Part shown: positions 6,503 to 15,248 of the stretch, piece after piece
Layout of the letters: each line of letters begins with the position of its first letter
Position numbering within the stretch: the first letter of the stretch is position 1
Assembly (NCBI GenBank): GCA_903847405.1
Contig: CAINDP010000010.1
Span: forward strand, 1-45,696
Direction of reading: 5' to 3'
Length of the DNA: 45,696 nt
Origin: an uncultured Myxococcales bacterium
GTDB lineage: Bacteria > Myxococcota_A > UBA9042 > DTJE01
The notes under the pieces: model-generated
What the model saw: the letters and a program-made list of their open reading frames with translations, nothing else
Databases searched by the model: none
Told to the model about the DNA's origin: nothing
Translations under genes and position numbers: made by a program

Positions 6503-9049
6503 GTGATCGACGAGATCCCGTTTTCACGGGAAGCCAAGTTCGTGTTCGCCGAAGCCGCCGACATCGCCCGGCGCTCCCAGCAGCCCATCGACACCGTCCA
6601 CCTGGTCCTGGGCCTGTTCGCCGTCCGGTGCGAGGCCCAGTCGATCCTGCTGGAGAAACGCGTCGACTACGATCGGATCCTGGACGTGCTGACCCGGATC
6701 ACGCCCGAGCCCCCGGAAACGATCTCGATGGTCTACTCCGCCACGGCACGCATCGCGGCCAACGTGGGGTCGCACCAGGCGACCTCGGTCCACCTGCTGA
6801 TGGCCATCTCGCGCATCACGACGTCCCGGGCCGCCCGGGCCCTCGAGGCGGTGGGGTTGCCGATGTTCGCCTTGCGAACGCAGGCGATGGCCCATCTGAC
6901 GGACCCGCGCCTTCGCCGCTCCGCTTCCGAACGCATCGAGGCGGTGGGTGCCGCCCGCGGCCTTCCCGGTTCGCCGAACCCGTCTGTGCCTCCCGGCCTT
7001 CCCCATGGCGGAACGATTTCCGGCTGGCCGCCCGGTCCTCCGCCGCGGATGCCGCCCTCGGGGGCCGCCGCCGCCCTGTGCCCCCTGCCCCGGGGGCCGC
7101 GCTCGGTGGTGTGCGATGACGACGTCCCCGTGGTGTTCGAGGAACTGGGCGACGACCTCGACGCACCGGCGCCCATCGAGGAGGACGTCCCCGAACCCGT
7201 TGCGGTCCTCACGGCCTCCCGCGTCCCCGCTCGTCCCGGACGCTACGACCTCGACCCCGAACGCTTCCCGACCCTGACCGCCCTGGGGCGCAACCTGAAC
7301 GCCGAGGCCGTGGCGGGTCGCATCGACCCCCTGGTGGGGCGCGACGACGAACTGGATGCGGTCGTGGACATCCTGTGCAAGCGGCGCTCCAACAACCCCC
7401 TGCTGCTGGGCGACCCGGGCGTGGGCAAGACCGCCCTGGTCGAAGGCCTCGCCGGGCTGGTCGTGGCCCGCGGGGACGACGTGCCGGGGCTGTCGAACCG
7501 CGTGATCGTGTCCGTGTCCGTGGCCGATCTGGTCGCGGGCACCGTCATGCGCGGGTCCTTCGCTGCCCGCCTCCGGGCCCTGAAGGACGAGGTCCTGGCA
7601 TCGGACGGACGGATCATCCTGTTCATCGACGAGATCCACACCCTGATCGGCGCCGGCGCCGGCGACGGGGGCATGGACGCCGCCAACGACCTCAAGAGCG
7701 CCCTGGCCCGCGGCGAACTGCCGTGCATCGGCGCGACCACGTTCGGCGAATACAAGCGCCACATCCTCACCGACCCGGCCCTCAAGCGCCGCTTCGAACC
7801 GGTGTTCCTGCGGGAGCCGTCCCTGGACGACGCCGAACGGATCCTCGCCGGTGTCGCGCCCCGCTACGCGGCCTATCACGGCATCCACTTCTCGGCGGAC
7901 GCCCTGCGCGCTTCCGTACGCCTGACGGATCGCCTGATCCCCGATCGCAGCCTGCCGGCGAAGGCCATCGACGTGCTGGACCGGGCCGGCGCCCGCGTCC
8001 GCCGCGAGGGGCGCGACGAGGTCGGCCGGGACGACGTGGTCCGGGTCCTGTCCGCCCTGGTGGACCTGCCCCGGGAGTACCTGGCCCTGTCGCCCACCGA
8101 ACGCCTGCGCGAAATGGAACGCTTCCTGTCCGAGCGGGTCTTCGGCCACGACGAGGCCCTCGCGGTCATCGTCCGCGCCCTGGCCCAGAACTGGTCGCGA
8201 TTCGGCTCCCGGCGTCCCCTCGGGTCCTTCGTCCTCGCCGGCCCCTCCGGATCGGGCCGCCGGACGCTGGCGGCGTGCATCGCCGAGTTCCTGTTCGGCT
8301 CGGCCCAGGCGCTCCTCGAGGTGGACCTGACCGACTACGCCGAGTCCCACGCCCTGTCGCACCTCATCGGGTCCCCCCCGGGATACGTGGGCCACGAGGA
8401 AGGCGGCCTCCTGGCCGACACCCTGATCCGGCGCCCCTTCCTGGTCGTCCTGTGGCACCACCCCGAACAGGCGCACTCCTCGATCCAGGGTCTCCTGGCG
8501 CAGATCCTGGCCGAGGGGACCGTGACGGACCGCCGCGGCCGCCGGATGGACTTCCGGAACACCGTCCACATCCTGGCTCCCGGCACCGACGACGCGACAG
8601 GCTCGGCCGCGCGCACCGTCGGCTTCGATCCGGTGCACGACCCGGCTGCACGCGCCGCCGCCGTCGTGGCGCGCCTGCGCAAGATCCTCCCGTCGGACCT
8701 GCTGTCCGCCGCCGACGCGGTGCTGCCCTTCCCCCGGCCCGGCGCCGACGTCCGGGAACGCATGCTGGGCCGGATCCTGCGGGAGGCGACCGCGTCCTTC
8801 CAGGACGAGCACGGCATCCGGCTGGTCGTGGATCCAGAAGCCGCGGCGCTGCTGGGCTGCCAGGTGGGTTCCGACGAGGCCCCGGGCGCCGCGCTGGAGG
8901 CCATCGTGTCCCGCACGATCCTCCGTCCCGCCGCCGATCGAGCCTTCGAGTCCCCGGTCCCGCCGGGGGCGTCCCTCCGGGTCAGCGCGACGCCGGGCGA
9001 CGGCGATGCCTTCCGGGTGTGGGTCGAGGCCGCCGACCCGCAGGCATGA
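6503..9049 (+). CDS. ClpA/ClpC-like AAA+ protein with catalytically degenerate D2 ring
   Basis: Product of 848 residues. Residues 1-145 are a Clp N domain (FSREAKFVFAEAADIARRSQ); ~145-260 is a Pro-rich linker; D1 follows with intact Walker A GDPGVGKT (303-310), Walker B ILFIDE (D376, E377) and sensor/arginine-finger segment GATTFGEYKRHI...KRRFEPV. No long coiled-coil middle domain separates D1 and D2, so it is ClpA-like rather than ClpB-like. D2 keeps the pore loop GSPPGYVGHEEGG, but its Walker A reads GPSGSGRRT (Lys replaced by Arg586), Walker B ends LWHHPE instead of LLDEIE (H652, H653), and the usual FRNRLD arginine finger reads PSDLLSAAD. D2 therefore probably does not hydrolyse ATP. RTVGFDP sits where ClpA has its ClpP-binding loop. 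The GTG start fits the promoter; the frame is open upstream without a plausible start. Confidence 0.88.
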   Translation: MIDEIPFSREAKFVFAEAADIARRSQQPIDTVHLVLGLFAVRCEAQSILLEKRVDYDRILDVLTRITPEPPETISMVYSATARIAANVGSHQATSVHLLMAISRITTSRAARALEAVGLPMFALRTQAMAHLTDPRLRRSASERIEAVGAARGLPGSPNPSVPPGLPHGGTISGWPPGPPPRMPPSGAAAALCPLPRGPRSVVCDDDVPVVFEELGDDLDAPAPIEEDVPEPVAVLTASRVPARPGRYDLDPERFPTLTALGRNLNAEAVAGRIDPLVGRDDELDAVVDILCKRRSNNPLLLGDPGVGKTALVEGLAGLVVARGDDVPGLSNRVIVSVSVADLVAGTVMRGSFAARLRALKDEVLASDGRIILFIDEIHTLIGAGAGDGGMDAANDLKSALARGELPCIGATTFGEYKRHILTDPALKRRFEPVFLREPSLDDAERILAGVAPRYAAYHGIHFSADALRASVRLTDRLIPDRSLPAKAIDVLDRAGARVRREGRDEVGRDDVVRVLSALVDLPREYLALSPTERLREMERFLSERVFGHDEALAVIVRALAQNWSRFGSRRPLGSFVLAGPSGSGRRTLAACIAEFLFGSAQALLEVDLTDYAESHALSHLIGSPPGYVGHEEGGLLADTLIRRPFLVVLWHHPEQAHSSIQGLLAQILAEGTVTDRRGRRMDFRNTVHILAPGTDDATGSAARTVGFDPVHDPAARAAAVVARLRKILPSDLLSAADAVLPFPRPGADVRERMLGRILREATASFQDEHGIRLVVDPEAAALLGCQVGSDEAPGAALEAIVSRTILRPAADRAFESPVPPGASLRVSATPGDGDAFRVWVEAADPQA

Positions 9050-9110
9050 GCGGCGGGATGGTCTTCGTTTACCCTTGCAACGCCGTGATGTTCCCACGCG
9101 CAGTTCACGC

Positions 9111-9139
9111 TTGACGGGGCCGGGACCCCTCGATATAGT
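9111..9139 (+). promoter_or_regulatory. Strong sigma-70-type promoter
   Basis: TTGACG (9111-9116), a 17-base spacer and TATAGT (9134-9139), ahead of the gene starting at 9219. The leader would be about 70 bases. Confidence 0.65.
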
Positions 9140-9218
9140 CCGGCCTGCCAAGCCGGGCACCCCCCTTTGCGGGCCGGCTTCTGGCGTGATCGCCGCGCGG
9201 CAAGAACGGGTGAAACAC

Positions 9219-10238
9219 ATGAGCGAACCGACCGACGACAAGCTTCCCAGGGACGTTCACGAACTGCTGCTGAGCAGGAACGAGGAAGAGGGACACAGCA
9301 CGATGGCCCAGGACGTCGTCACCGACGCCCGCCGGCCCAAGCGCGAAAAGTTCTTCTCGGTCCCGATGATCGTCATCCTGGTGTCCCTCGCCCTGACGGC
9401 GGTGGGCCTGGGGGTGATCTACGCCAGCCCGGTGCTGTCCGAGCAGTTCTCCGCGATGCTCTCTGGCGACCTGGGCAAGTACAAGGAGCAACTGCGCAAG
9501 GTCCGCGAGGACAAGGTGCGCGAGATCGAAAGCGTCACGGGCAACCGCTACGGCAGCCTGTCGCTGTTCTACTCGCCCCGCACCGCCCGCGTGACGATCA
9601 CCGAGTACAAGTACAAGCTGGACTGCTCCAAGTCGTCGGGCGATGACGAAACCCTCGCCTGCCTCCGCAAGAAGGTCGACTACAGCCAGAAGCCCGAAAT
9701 CCTGCAGGTCGACAATCCGTCGCTGAAGCTGAAGGACAAGGAAGTCGTCGAGCAGATCCCGCTGAACGACATCCCGATCAAGGAAGCCTCGGACGACCGC
9801 AAGACGCTGTTCGTGTACGACATGACCGTCGTGATCGAGGCGGACGGCTACTACCCGCGCAAGTTCTTCCTCACCGGCGACAAGGAGCACGGCCGCGTCG
9901 AGGATGGCTGGGAATCCATGTTCTGGGAGCAGAAGGGCCCGCAGATCTGGATGGTCGACTTCCGGGGCGCGGACCTTCTGCCCAAGCCGGAAACAGCCCG
10001 CGAGAACTACAAGAAGGCCCTGAACGACTGGGAATGCATCAAGCGCGAGATCGACACCAAGCGCAAGGGCGGCAAGAACGTGTCGGAGGACACCGAAAGC
10101 GGCCTGTTCATCGAGATCCTGAACCGCAACGGGTTCAAGACCTTCGAAGAGTTCAACGCCATCGACGTGGAACTGCGCAAGGACGACAAGTTCGCGAAGG
10201 AATTCGACGCCACGCTCAAGAAGGTCGAGTGCAAGTAG
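9219..10238 (+). CDS. Single-pass membrane protein with PEGA-like segment, unknown function
   Basis: Product of 339 residues. A charged cytoplasmic stretch (1-46) precedes one transmembrane helix (~47-70, VPMIVILVSLALTAVGLGVI); the remaining ~270 residues are hydrophilic and predicted extracytoplasmic. Just after the helix, YGSLSLFYSPRTARVTI resembles the GxLxVxSxPxxAxVxI strand of PEGA domains, followed by a Lys/Glu/Asp-rich region with two Cys (C-S-K and C-L-R) that could form a disulfide. The C-terminal third is rich in Lys and Asp. I do not recognise a named family. The frame is open upstream, but the ATG at 9219 fits the promoter at 9111 and the signal-anchor topology. It follows the clp-like gene by 170 bases and has its own promoter. 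Confidence 0.75.
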   Translation: MSEPTDDKLPRDVHELLLSRNEEEGHSTMAQDVVTDARRPKREKFFSVPMIVILVSLALTAVGLGVIYASPVLSEQFSAMLSGDLGKYKEQLRKVREDKVREIESVTGNRYGSLSLFYSPRTARVTITEYKYKLDCSKSSGDDETLACLRKKVDYSQKPEILQVDNPSLKLKDKEVVEQIPLNDIPIKEASDDRKTLFVYDMTVVIEADGYYPRKFFLTGDKEHGRVEDGWESMFWEQKGPQIWMVDFRGADLLPKPETARENYKKALNDWECIKREIDTKRKGGKNVSEDTESGLFIEILNRNGFKTFEEFNAIDVELRKDDKFAKEFDATLKKVECK

Positions 10239-10283
10239 GCTCCCCGCCCCCCTCGCTTCCCCCGTCCCTCCTTCCCGGAAATC

Positions 10284-10736
10284 TCAGGAACGTCGATCGA
10301 CGCTGTCCAACTGGATCGTGACCGGTCCGTCGTTGACCAGGTCCACGGCCATCATCGTCTGGAACTCGCCGAACACGCAGGGAAGGCCCGTGGCCTGGAA
10401 GCGGCGTTCGACCATGGGCCAGAAGGCGCGCGCGTCCTCGACCGCCATCGCCTCGGTCCAGGAGGGCCGGTTGCCCCGCCGACAATCGCCGTACAGCGTG
10501 AACTGGCTGATGATGCACAGCCCGCCGGCGACATCGCCGGCAGACAGGTTCATCTTGCCCTCCGCGTCCTCGAAGACCCGCAGCCGCGACACCTTGCCCG
10601 CCAGCCAGTCCAGATCCTCGATCGTGTCCCCGCGCCCCAGGCCCAGGAACACCATCAGGCCCCGGCCCAGGGTCGCCACGGGCCGACCGTCGACGGTCAC
10701 CCGGGCCTCGGAAACCCGCTGGATCACGCAGCGCAT
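10284..10736 (-). CDS. dtd: D-aminoacyl-tRNA deacylase
   Basis: Product of 150 residues, full length for Dtd. It begins MRCVIQRVSEARVTVDG, has the active-site strand SQFTLYGDCRRGNRPS and ends with the Gly-cisPro segment NDGPVTIQLDS. The enzyme removes D-amino acids wrongly attached to tRNA, and glycine mischarged onto tRNA-Ala, in the cytoplasm. The ATG at 10736 is fixed by the conserved N terminus; the long upstream extension of the frame is not coding. It lies 28 bases downstream of the Cys-rich lipoprotein gene on the same strand and may share its transcript, though no functional link is evident. Confidence 0.96.
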   Translation of the reverse strand: MRCVIQRVSEARVTVDGRPVATLGRGLMVFLGLGRGDTIEDLDWLAGKVSRLRVFEDAEGKMNLSAGDVAGGLCIISQFTLYGDCRRGNRPSWTEAMAVEDARAFWPMVERRFQATGLPCVFGEFQTMMAVDLVNDGPVTIQLDSVDRRS

Positions 10737-10764
10737 CGAGGGTTGCTCCTGTGCAAGGGCGATG

Positions 10765-13167
10765 TCATGGGCAGGTGATGGGCAGGCAGGCCTTCGCGCG
10801 CCCCGTCGGTGACGACTCCTGGGGAGCCGCGACCTCGGTGCAGGCCGCCCCGTCGGACAGGCCCGGGCACTCGGCATCCGTTTCGCAGGGCATCACGCAT
10901 CGGAAGTCCCGCAGGTAGGGCACGGACGACGCGTCCACGCACCGAAGCCCGGGCGTGCAGTCCTCGTCGATCCTGCACTGCACGCACGACAGGGCCTGGC
11001 GGCAAAGGGGAATCGCCAGGGACAGGGTCGGATCGGACCGGGAAACCACGATGCGCGGGGCGCAGGTCGCACCCCAACCCGCCAGGAATCCACAATCCGC
11101 GTCGGTGCGGCACGCGAGGGAACAGAACCCGACGTCCCCCAGGACCGACGGCTCGCAGAAGCCCGTCGCACAGTCGCCCCCACCCTTCCCGGGCGAGCAG
11201 GGATGGCCGACCGCTGCGCCCCCGTCCGGCTTCACGCAGAACCCGCGGACATCGCCGATTCCGCCCGGGACGCCGGCCCGCACCGTCGGGCGGCAGAACT
11301 CCCCCGGGTCGACGCAGGCCGGGACCTCGTCACAGGCCGCCAGGCTGCTGTCGCCGGGCACCGGAACGCACCACGACACCCACAGGTCGTCGTTCGTCAC
11401 CCGGGTTCCTGCGGCGGAAAACGCCAGGGCTTCGCAGAGCCAACGGACCTCGCCGGTCCCGTAGGGTGACGATTCGGGGCAATCGGCCCGCGTCCGGCAG
11501 GGTTGCGAACAGATTCCCGGCACCCCGTTGGTGGCGTCCTCGAACAGGCAGGCGCGCGACCCGCACGTCGCCCCGAAGGCCGCCGCGCCGCAGGCGGAAC
11601 CGACCGGCAGCGAATCGGCGGGCGGGGTCATGCAGCGCAGGTCCACGCGCGTCGGGTCCGCCGCCACCGGCACATACGCGGTGCAGGCCGCATCCGGGGC
11701 GCAGTCCGACGCGACCAGGCAGGCCGGAGCCGGATCGCCCGTCGTCACGCACACGGGAACCTGAAGGGGCAGATCGACCTTCCCATCGCCGTTGACGTCC
11801 ACCGGGAAGTCCCGCAGCCCGCACCTCTGGCCCGCCGAACAGTCGCCGTCGGCGACGCACAGGGCGCCGCACCGGCCATCCAGGCAGTAGGCCGCGTTCG
11901 CGCAGGGAACATCCGGACGCCCGTCCCCCGGGCTCGTGTCGCAGGGCTCCCCCGGGCCGGCCCCGCCGATCGTGCGCCGCTGGCATCGTCCGGGAGGAGC
12001 GTCGGGGGACGAGGACGTCATCTGCGCCAGGTCCGCCACGCAATAGAACGCGGGCGACCGGCAGTCCAGGTCCACGCTGCAGGCCCGCGGCGCGCAGGCG
12101 GCGAACAGGCCGGCCGGATCGGCCAGCAGCACGCCCGTCGTGCAGGACCAGGCGCTGCAGTCCGCGTCCGTCGCGCAGGACGCCCCGCCTTCCCGGCACC
12201 TGCCCGCCGGCAGGTCGCACAGGACGCCCAGGGTCAGGCAGGCCCCGTCGTCGGCACAGGGACCCGAGCATCCCCGGGGCGAGCAGTTCCCCGTCCGACA
12301 GCGCCGGGCCTCGCCAAGCGCCGAATCCCAGCCACAGGAAGCGCCCAGAAGGCCTCCGTCCGCGGCGGCCGCCAGGCACCTCGCTTCGAGGTTCCCGCGC
12401 ACCTTCACGTACCCGCACGCCTCGCCCGCCGGGCAGGCCGTCCCGTCGTAGCAAGGCGTGAACGAGGCGCGGGGCAGGCAGCGTCCCTTGGCCCCATCGG
12501 GCGCACCCGTCAGGTCCTCCTCGATGCAGGCCCAGGCCCCCTGGAACCGGGTTGTCAGCGCCCCCTCGCAGTCCCCCGCCGGAGCGCCGTCATCCTCGAT
12601 GCCGTCGGACACCGGCGCGCCCGTGCCGTTCTGCACGACGTCCCGCGTCGGGACGCACCGGCGCGAACAGACGCCCAGACTGCAGGGACCTTCGCGGCAC
12701 TGGTCGTCCTGGCACCCCGGCCACGACGGGTTCGCGACGCCCACTCCCGGCAGCCAGGACAATGGAATCGTCGCGTCGCAGTCCGCGGTGGGCCCGCAAC
12801 CGCCCCCGAAGGCGACCTGCACGGACGTCAGGATGCACCGGGAACCGTCGGAGGAGCACTGGGTGCCCGAGGGACAGACCCCGCAGATGCCGCCGCAGCC
12901 GTCGTCCCCGCAGGGATTGCCGTAGCACTGGCTGGTGCACCCGGGATCGGAGGAAGCGACGTCACCGGGATCGCCGGGCACATCGGCGTCACGCCCGCCC
13001 GAATCCGGCCGATCGGGTCCCGGGTCCATCCCATCGGCCGCGTCCGGGAACCAGCCTGGATCGGGCATCTCGACGTCTTCCGGCTGGGACGGGATGTGGA
13101 ACAGCGACCTGCACCCCGAGGGGGCAAGAAGGACGATCGCCAACAGCAGCGATGCGCCACGTCGCAC
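10765..13167 (-). CDS. Giant Cys-rich lipoprotein
   Basis: Product of 800 residues. The N terminus MRRGASLLLAIVLLAPSGC is a lipoprotein signal with Cys19 as the lipid site, followed by an Asp/Pro/Gly-rich spacer. The rest is an array of short cysteine-rich units, beginning with CGDDGCGGICGVCPSGTQC, with many repeats of the form CxxDxDCxxG (DADCSAWSC, DGDCSAGQRC, RTDADCGFLAG). Such units are common in surface lipoproteins of myxobacteria and relatives and are probably held by disulfides, sometimes with calcium. No catalytic motif is visible. Very long antisense frames cover the gene but lack protein-like composition. A role in the envelope or in adhesion is only a guess. Confidence 0.85.
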   Translation of the reverse strand: MRRGASLLLAIVLLAPSGCRSLFHIPSQPEDVEMPDPGWFPDAADGMDPGPDRPDSGGRDADVPGDPGDVASSDPGCTSQCYGNPCGDDGCGGICGVCPSGTQCSSDGSRCILTSVQVAFGGGCGPTADCDATIPLSWLPGVGVANPSWPGCQDDQCREGPCSLGVCSRRCVPTRDVVQNGTGAPVSDGIEDDGAPAGDCEGALTTRFQGAWACIEEDLTGAPDGAKGRCLPRASFTPCYDGTACPAGEACGYVKVRGNLEARCLAAAADGGLLGASCGWDSALGEARRCRTGNCSPRGCSGPCADDGACLTLGVLCDLPAGRCREGGASCATDADCSAWSCTTGVLLADPAGLFAACAPRACSVDLDCRSPAFYCVADLAQMTSSSPDAPPGRCQRRTIGGAGPGEPCDTSPGDGRPDVPCANAAYCLDGRCGALCVADGDCSAGQRCGLRDFPVDVNGDGKVDLPLQVPVCVTTGDPAPACLVASDCAPDAACTAYVPVAADPTRVDLRCMTPPADSLPVGSACGAAAFGATCGSRACLFEDATNGVPGICSQPCRTRADCPESSPYGTGEVRWLCEALAFSAAGTRVTNDDLWVSWCVPVPGDSSLAACDEVPACVDPGEFCRPTVRAGVPGGIGDVRGFCVKPDGGAAVGHPCSPGKGGGDCATGFCEPSVLGDVGFCSLACRTDADCGFLAGWGATCAPRIVVSRSDPTLSLAIPLCRQALSCVQCRIDEDCTPGLRCVDASSVPYLRDFRCVMPCETDAECPGLSDGAACTEVAAPQESSPTGRAKACLPITCP

Positions 13168-13272
13168 GCAGACACCCCCCGGAGGACCTCCGGAACACTA
13201 CCCGTTTCGACGCCGCCCGGCAACCGAGGGCACCCGCCGGGGCCTGCCGCGAGGCCGGGCACCGGGCCACGG

Positions 13273-14448
13273 TCATCGCCCCGAACGGGACCGGCCTTCC
13301 AGCCACTCGGCCCACCGCTCGCCCACCGCATCCCACGACAGTCCTGCGGCCGCGACGACCGCCCCCCGCGAAAGGCCGGCCCGCAACGCATCGTCTTCCA
13401 GCACCGCACGAATCGCCCGTCGCAGGTCCGCCACGTCGCCGGGAAGGGCCAGCAGCCCTCCGCCGCACCGGAATACGGCCTCGCCCGCGCCTCCGGCGGA
13501 GGTCGTGACGACCGGCAGGCCGCACGACCACGCCTCCGGGATCACCCGGGGCAACCCCTCGGCCCGCCCCAGGAAGCCGACCCTGGACGGGACCACCAGG
13601 AGGTCCGCCCCGGCCATCGCGCGCCGCGCGTCCTCCCGATCCACCTCGCCCCCGAACCGCGCGTCCACGCCCAGGTCGGCCGCCAACCGCCGCAGGGCCG
13701 GGCCTTCCGGACCGTCGCCCAGCACCGTCAACTGGACGTTCGGCATCCCGACCAGGGCCCGCAGCAGGACGTCCACCCCCTTCAGGGGCACCAGTCGACC
13801 GACGAACAGGACCCGTTTGACCGTCGATCGACCGGGCGGCGCGCCCACCACGGGCCGCAGGTCCACACCCAGGGGAATCGTGGTCAGCCGGGCGCCTTCG
13901 CCGACGGCCGCGCGGATCTCCGCCTGGACCGAGTCCGACACGCACGCCACGGATCGCGCCGCACGGACCACCTCGCGAACCGCCAGGGACATCGGGGGAA
14001 AGCGCGCCGCGATCGGCGGCCCCGAGTGGGCCAGGACATAGAGCGGCCGGCCCGACACCCGGGCCACGGCGGCCCCCACTGCGCCCATCGGCAACAGCCA
14101 GTGCGCCACGATCGCGTCGGCAGTGATTGCCCGCGCGGCCGCCTCCAGGGTGAAGGCCGTCAGGAACCCCGGCAATCCCAGGGCCGCCGCCGGGTCGCGC
14201 CACAGGTTCGACTCCAGGCCCGCGCCGTGGAACGCCCGGGATCGCACCGGCAGAAAGGCGGGCAGCCACGTCACCCGCACCAGGGCGTCGTCGCCCGAGC
14301 ATGCGGGAGGATCCCCGACGGGTCGCGGCGCCGCCACGACGATGTCGAACCCGCGCCGCGCCAGGGTTTCACACCAGTCCTTCACGAAACTGCCCCGGGC
14401 ATCGCCGGGATGCAGGGGCCACGAACTGGTCAGGACCAGAAGGCGCAT
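13273..14448 (-). CDS. Glycosyltransferase family 4 (GT-B)
   Basis: Product of 391 residues. N-terminal Rossmann half starts MRLLVLTSSWPLHPGDARGSF; the C-terminal half has the family features VLFVGRLVPLKGVDVLLRAL, VLGDGPEGPALR, the DLLVVPSR strand and the sugar-nucleotide loop EGLPRVIPEAWSCGLPVV with its conserved Glu-Gly and Pro-Glu-Ala. It transfers a sugar from a nucleotide donor to an envelope glycan or lipid; donor and acceptor cannot be told. The ATG is 8 bases after the GT2 stop with a G-rich RBS. It is the last of four closely packed genes (CFI-box protein, beta-barrel, GT2, GT4), so it may modify that surface module. Confidence 0.9.
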   Translation of the reverse strand: MRLLVLTSSWPLHPGDARGSFVKDWCETLARRGFDIVVAAPRPVGDPPACSGDDALVRVTWLPAFLPVRSRAFHGAGLESNLWRDPAAALGLPGFLTAFTLEAAARAITADAIVAHWLLPMGAVGAAVARVSGRPLYVLAHSGPPIAARFPPMSLAVREVVRAARSVACVSDSVQAEIRAAVGEGARLTTIPLGVDLRPVVGAPPGRSTVKRVLFVGRLVPLKGVDVLLRALVGMPNVQLTVLGDGPEGPALRRLAADLGVDARFGGEVDREDARRAMAGADLLVVPSRVGFLGRAEGLPRVIPEAWSCGLPVVTTSAGGAGEAVFRCGGGLLALPGDVADLRRAIRAVLEDDALRAGLSRGAVVAAAGLSWDAVGERWAEWLEGRSRSGR

Positions 14449-14456
14449 GCCCCCCC

Positions 14457-15242
14457 CTACCCCGCGATGCGCGGGGCCGCACCCGTCGCGTCCAGCACGG
14501 CCGCCCCGGCGTGTCGCCGCGCCAGCCAGCGGACCCACAGGCCCCGGGCCAGGATCAGCGGGTACACCAGCAGGGCCAGGGCCGGGCGGAGCCCCGAGGG
14601 CTCGCCCCGGTAGACCGGAGCCACGACCACCTGCGCCACGGGCAGCCCGGCGCCGGCCAGGGCCGCCAGCAGATCGTTCGGGAACCCATAGCGCGGATAG
14701 AGCGACTCCAGAGGCAGGCTGTCCAGCGCGTCCAGGCGCAGTGCCGTGTAGCCGCACTGCGAATCCATCAGGTCGTCCAGACCGGTCACCCGGCGCGTCA
14801 GCCAGGTCAGGCAGCAGTTTCCGGCGTACCGGGCCGGCGGCATGACACGGGGACAATCGGGATGCGACAGCCGATCGCCCTTGCTATAGGCAGCCCGGCC
14901 GGACAGAACCGGTTCCAGCAGCGCCGGGAGGTCCGCGGGATCCATCTGGCCATCGGCCGCCATGACGACCGCCACGTCCGCACCCCGACGGCGCGCCTCG
15001 GCATACCCGGTCAGGATGGCCGCGCCGACGCCCCGGTTCCGGTCGTGGCGGACCCAGGCGATGCGCTCGCCTGCGTCTGCGTGTCCGGCCGGCTTCAAGC
15101 AGGCCTGCGCCCCGGGATGGGACCCGTCGTCGACCACGATGCACTCGTCGATGCCGTCCGGCAGCGCACGCAGGACGCAGGCCAGCCGTTCGCCGGCGTT
15201 GAACGCCGGAATGACGACCGCGATTCGCTTGCCCTGCAGCAT
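14457..15242 (-). CDS. Glycosyltransferase family 2
   Basis: Product of 261 residues with a GT-A fold: IAVVIPAFNAGERLACVLRAL at the start, ECIVVDDGSHPG for nucleotide binding, NRGVGAAILTGYAEARRRGAD, and the metal-binding AADGQMDP in the place of the DxD motif (here DGQMD). It resembles dolichol-phosphate-mannose/undecaprenyl-phosphate-sugar synthases in its catalytic part, and ends with a hydrophobic segment (LRPALALLVYPLILARGLWVRWLA) that may sit in the membrane. It begins 6 bases after the beta-barrel gene and ends 8 bases before the GT4 gene, so the four are an operon. Confidence 0.88.
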   Translation of the reverse strand: MLQGKRIAVVIPAFNAGERLACVLRALPDGIDECIVVDDGSHPGAQACLKPAGHADAGERIAWVRHDRNRGVGAAILTGYAEARRRGADVAVVMAADGQMDPADLPALLEPVLSGRAAYSKGDRLSHPDCPRVMPPARYAGNCCLTWLTRRVTGLDDLMDSQCGYTALRLDALDSLPLESLYPRYGFPNDLLAALAGAGLPVAQVVVAPVYRGEPSGLRPALALLVYPLILARGLWVRWLARRHAGAAVLDATGAAPRIAG

Positions 15243-15248
15243 CGGCTG

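Noticed and set aside
11503-14613. A plus-strand open frame of about 1036 residues antisense to the Cys-rich lipoprotein and GT4 genes
   Set aside because: Composition is Arg/Gly/Pro-rich without domain structure and it opposes well-supported genes; long antisense frames are expected at this GC content.
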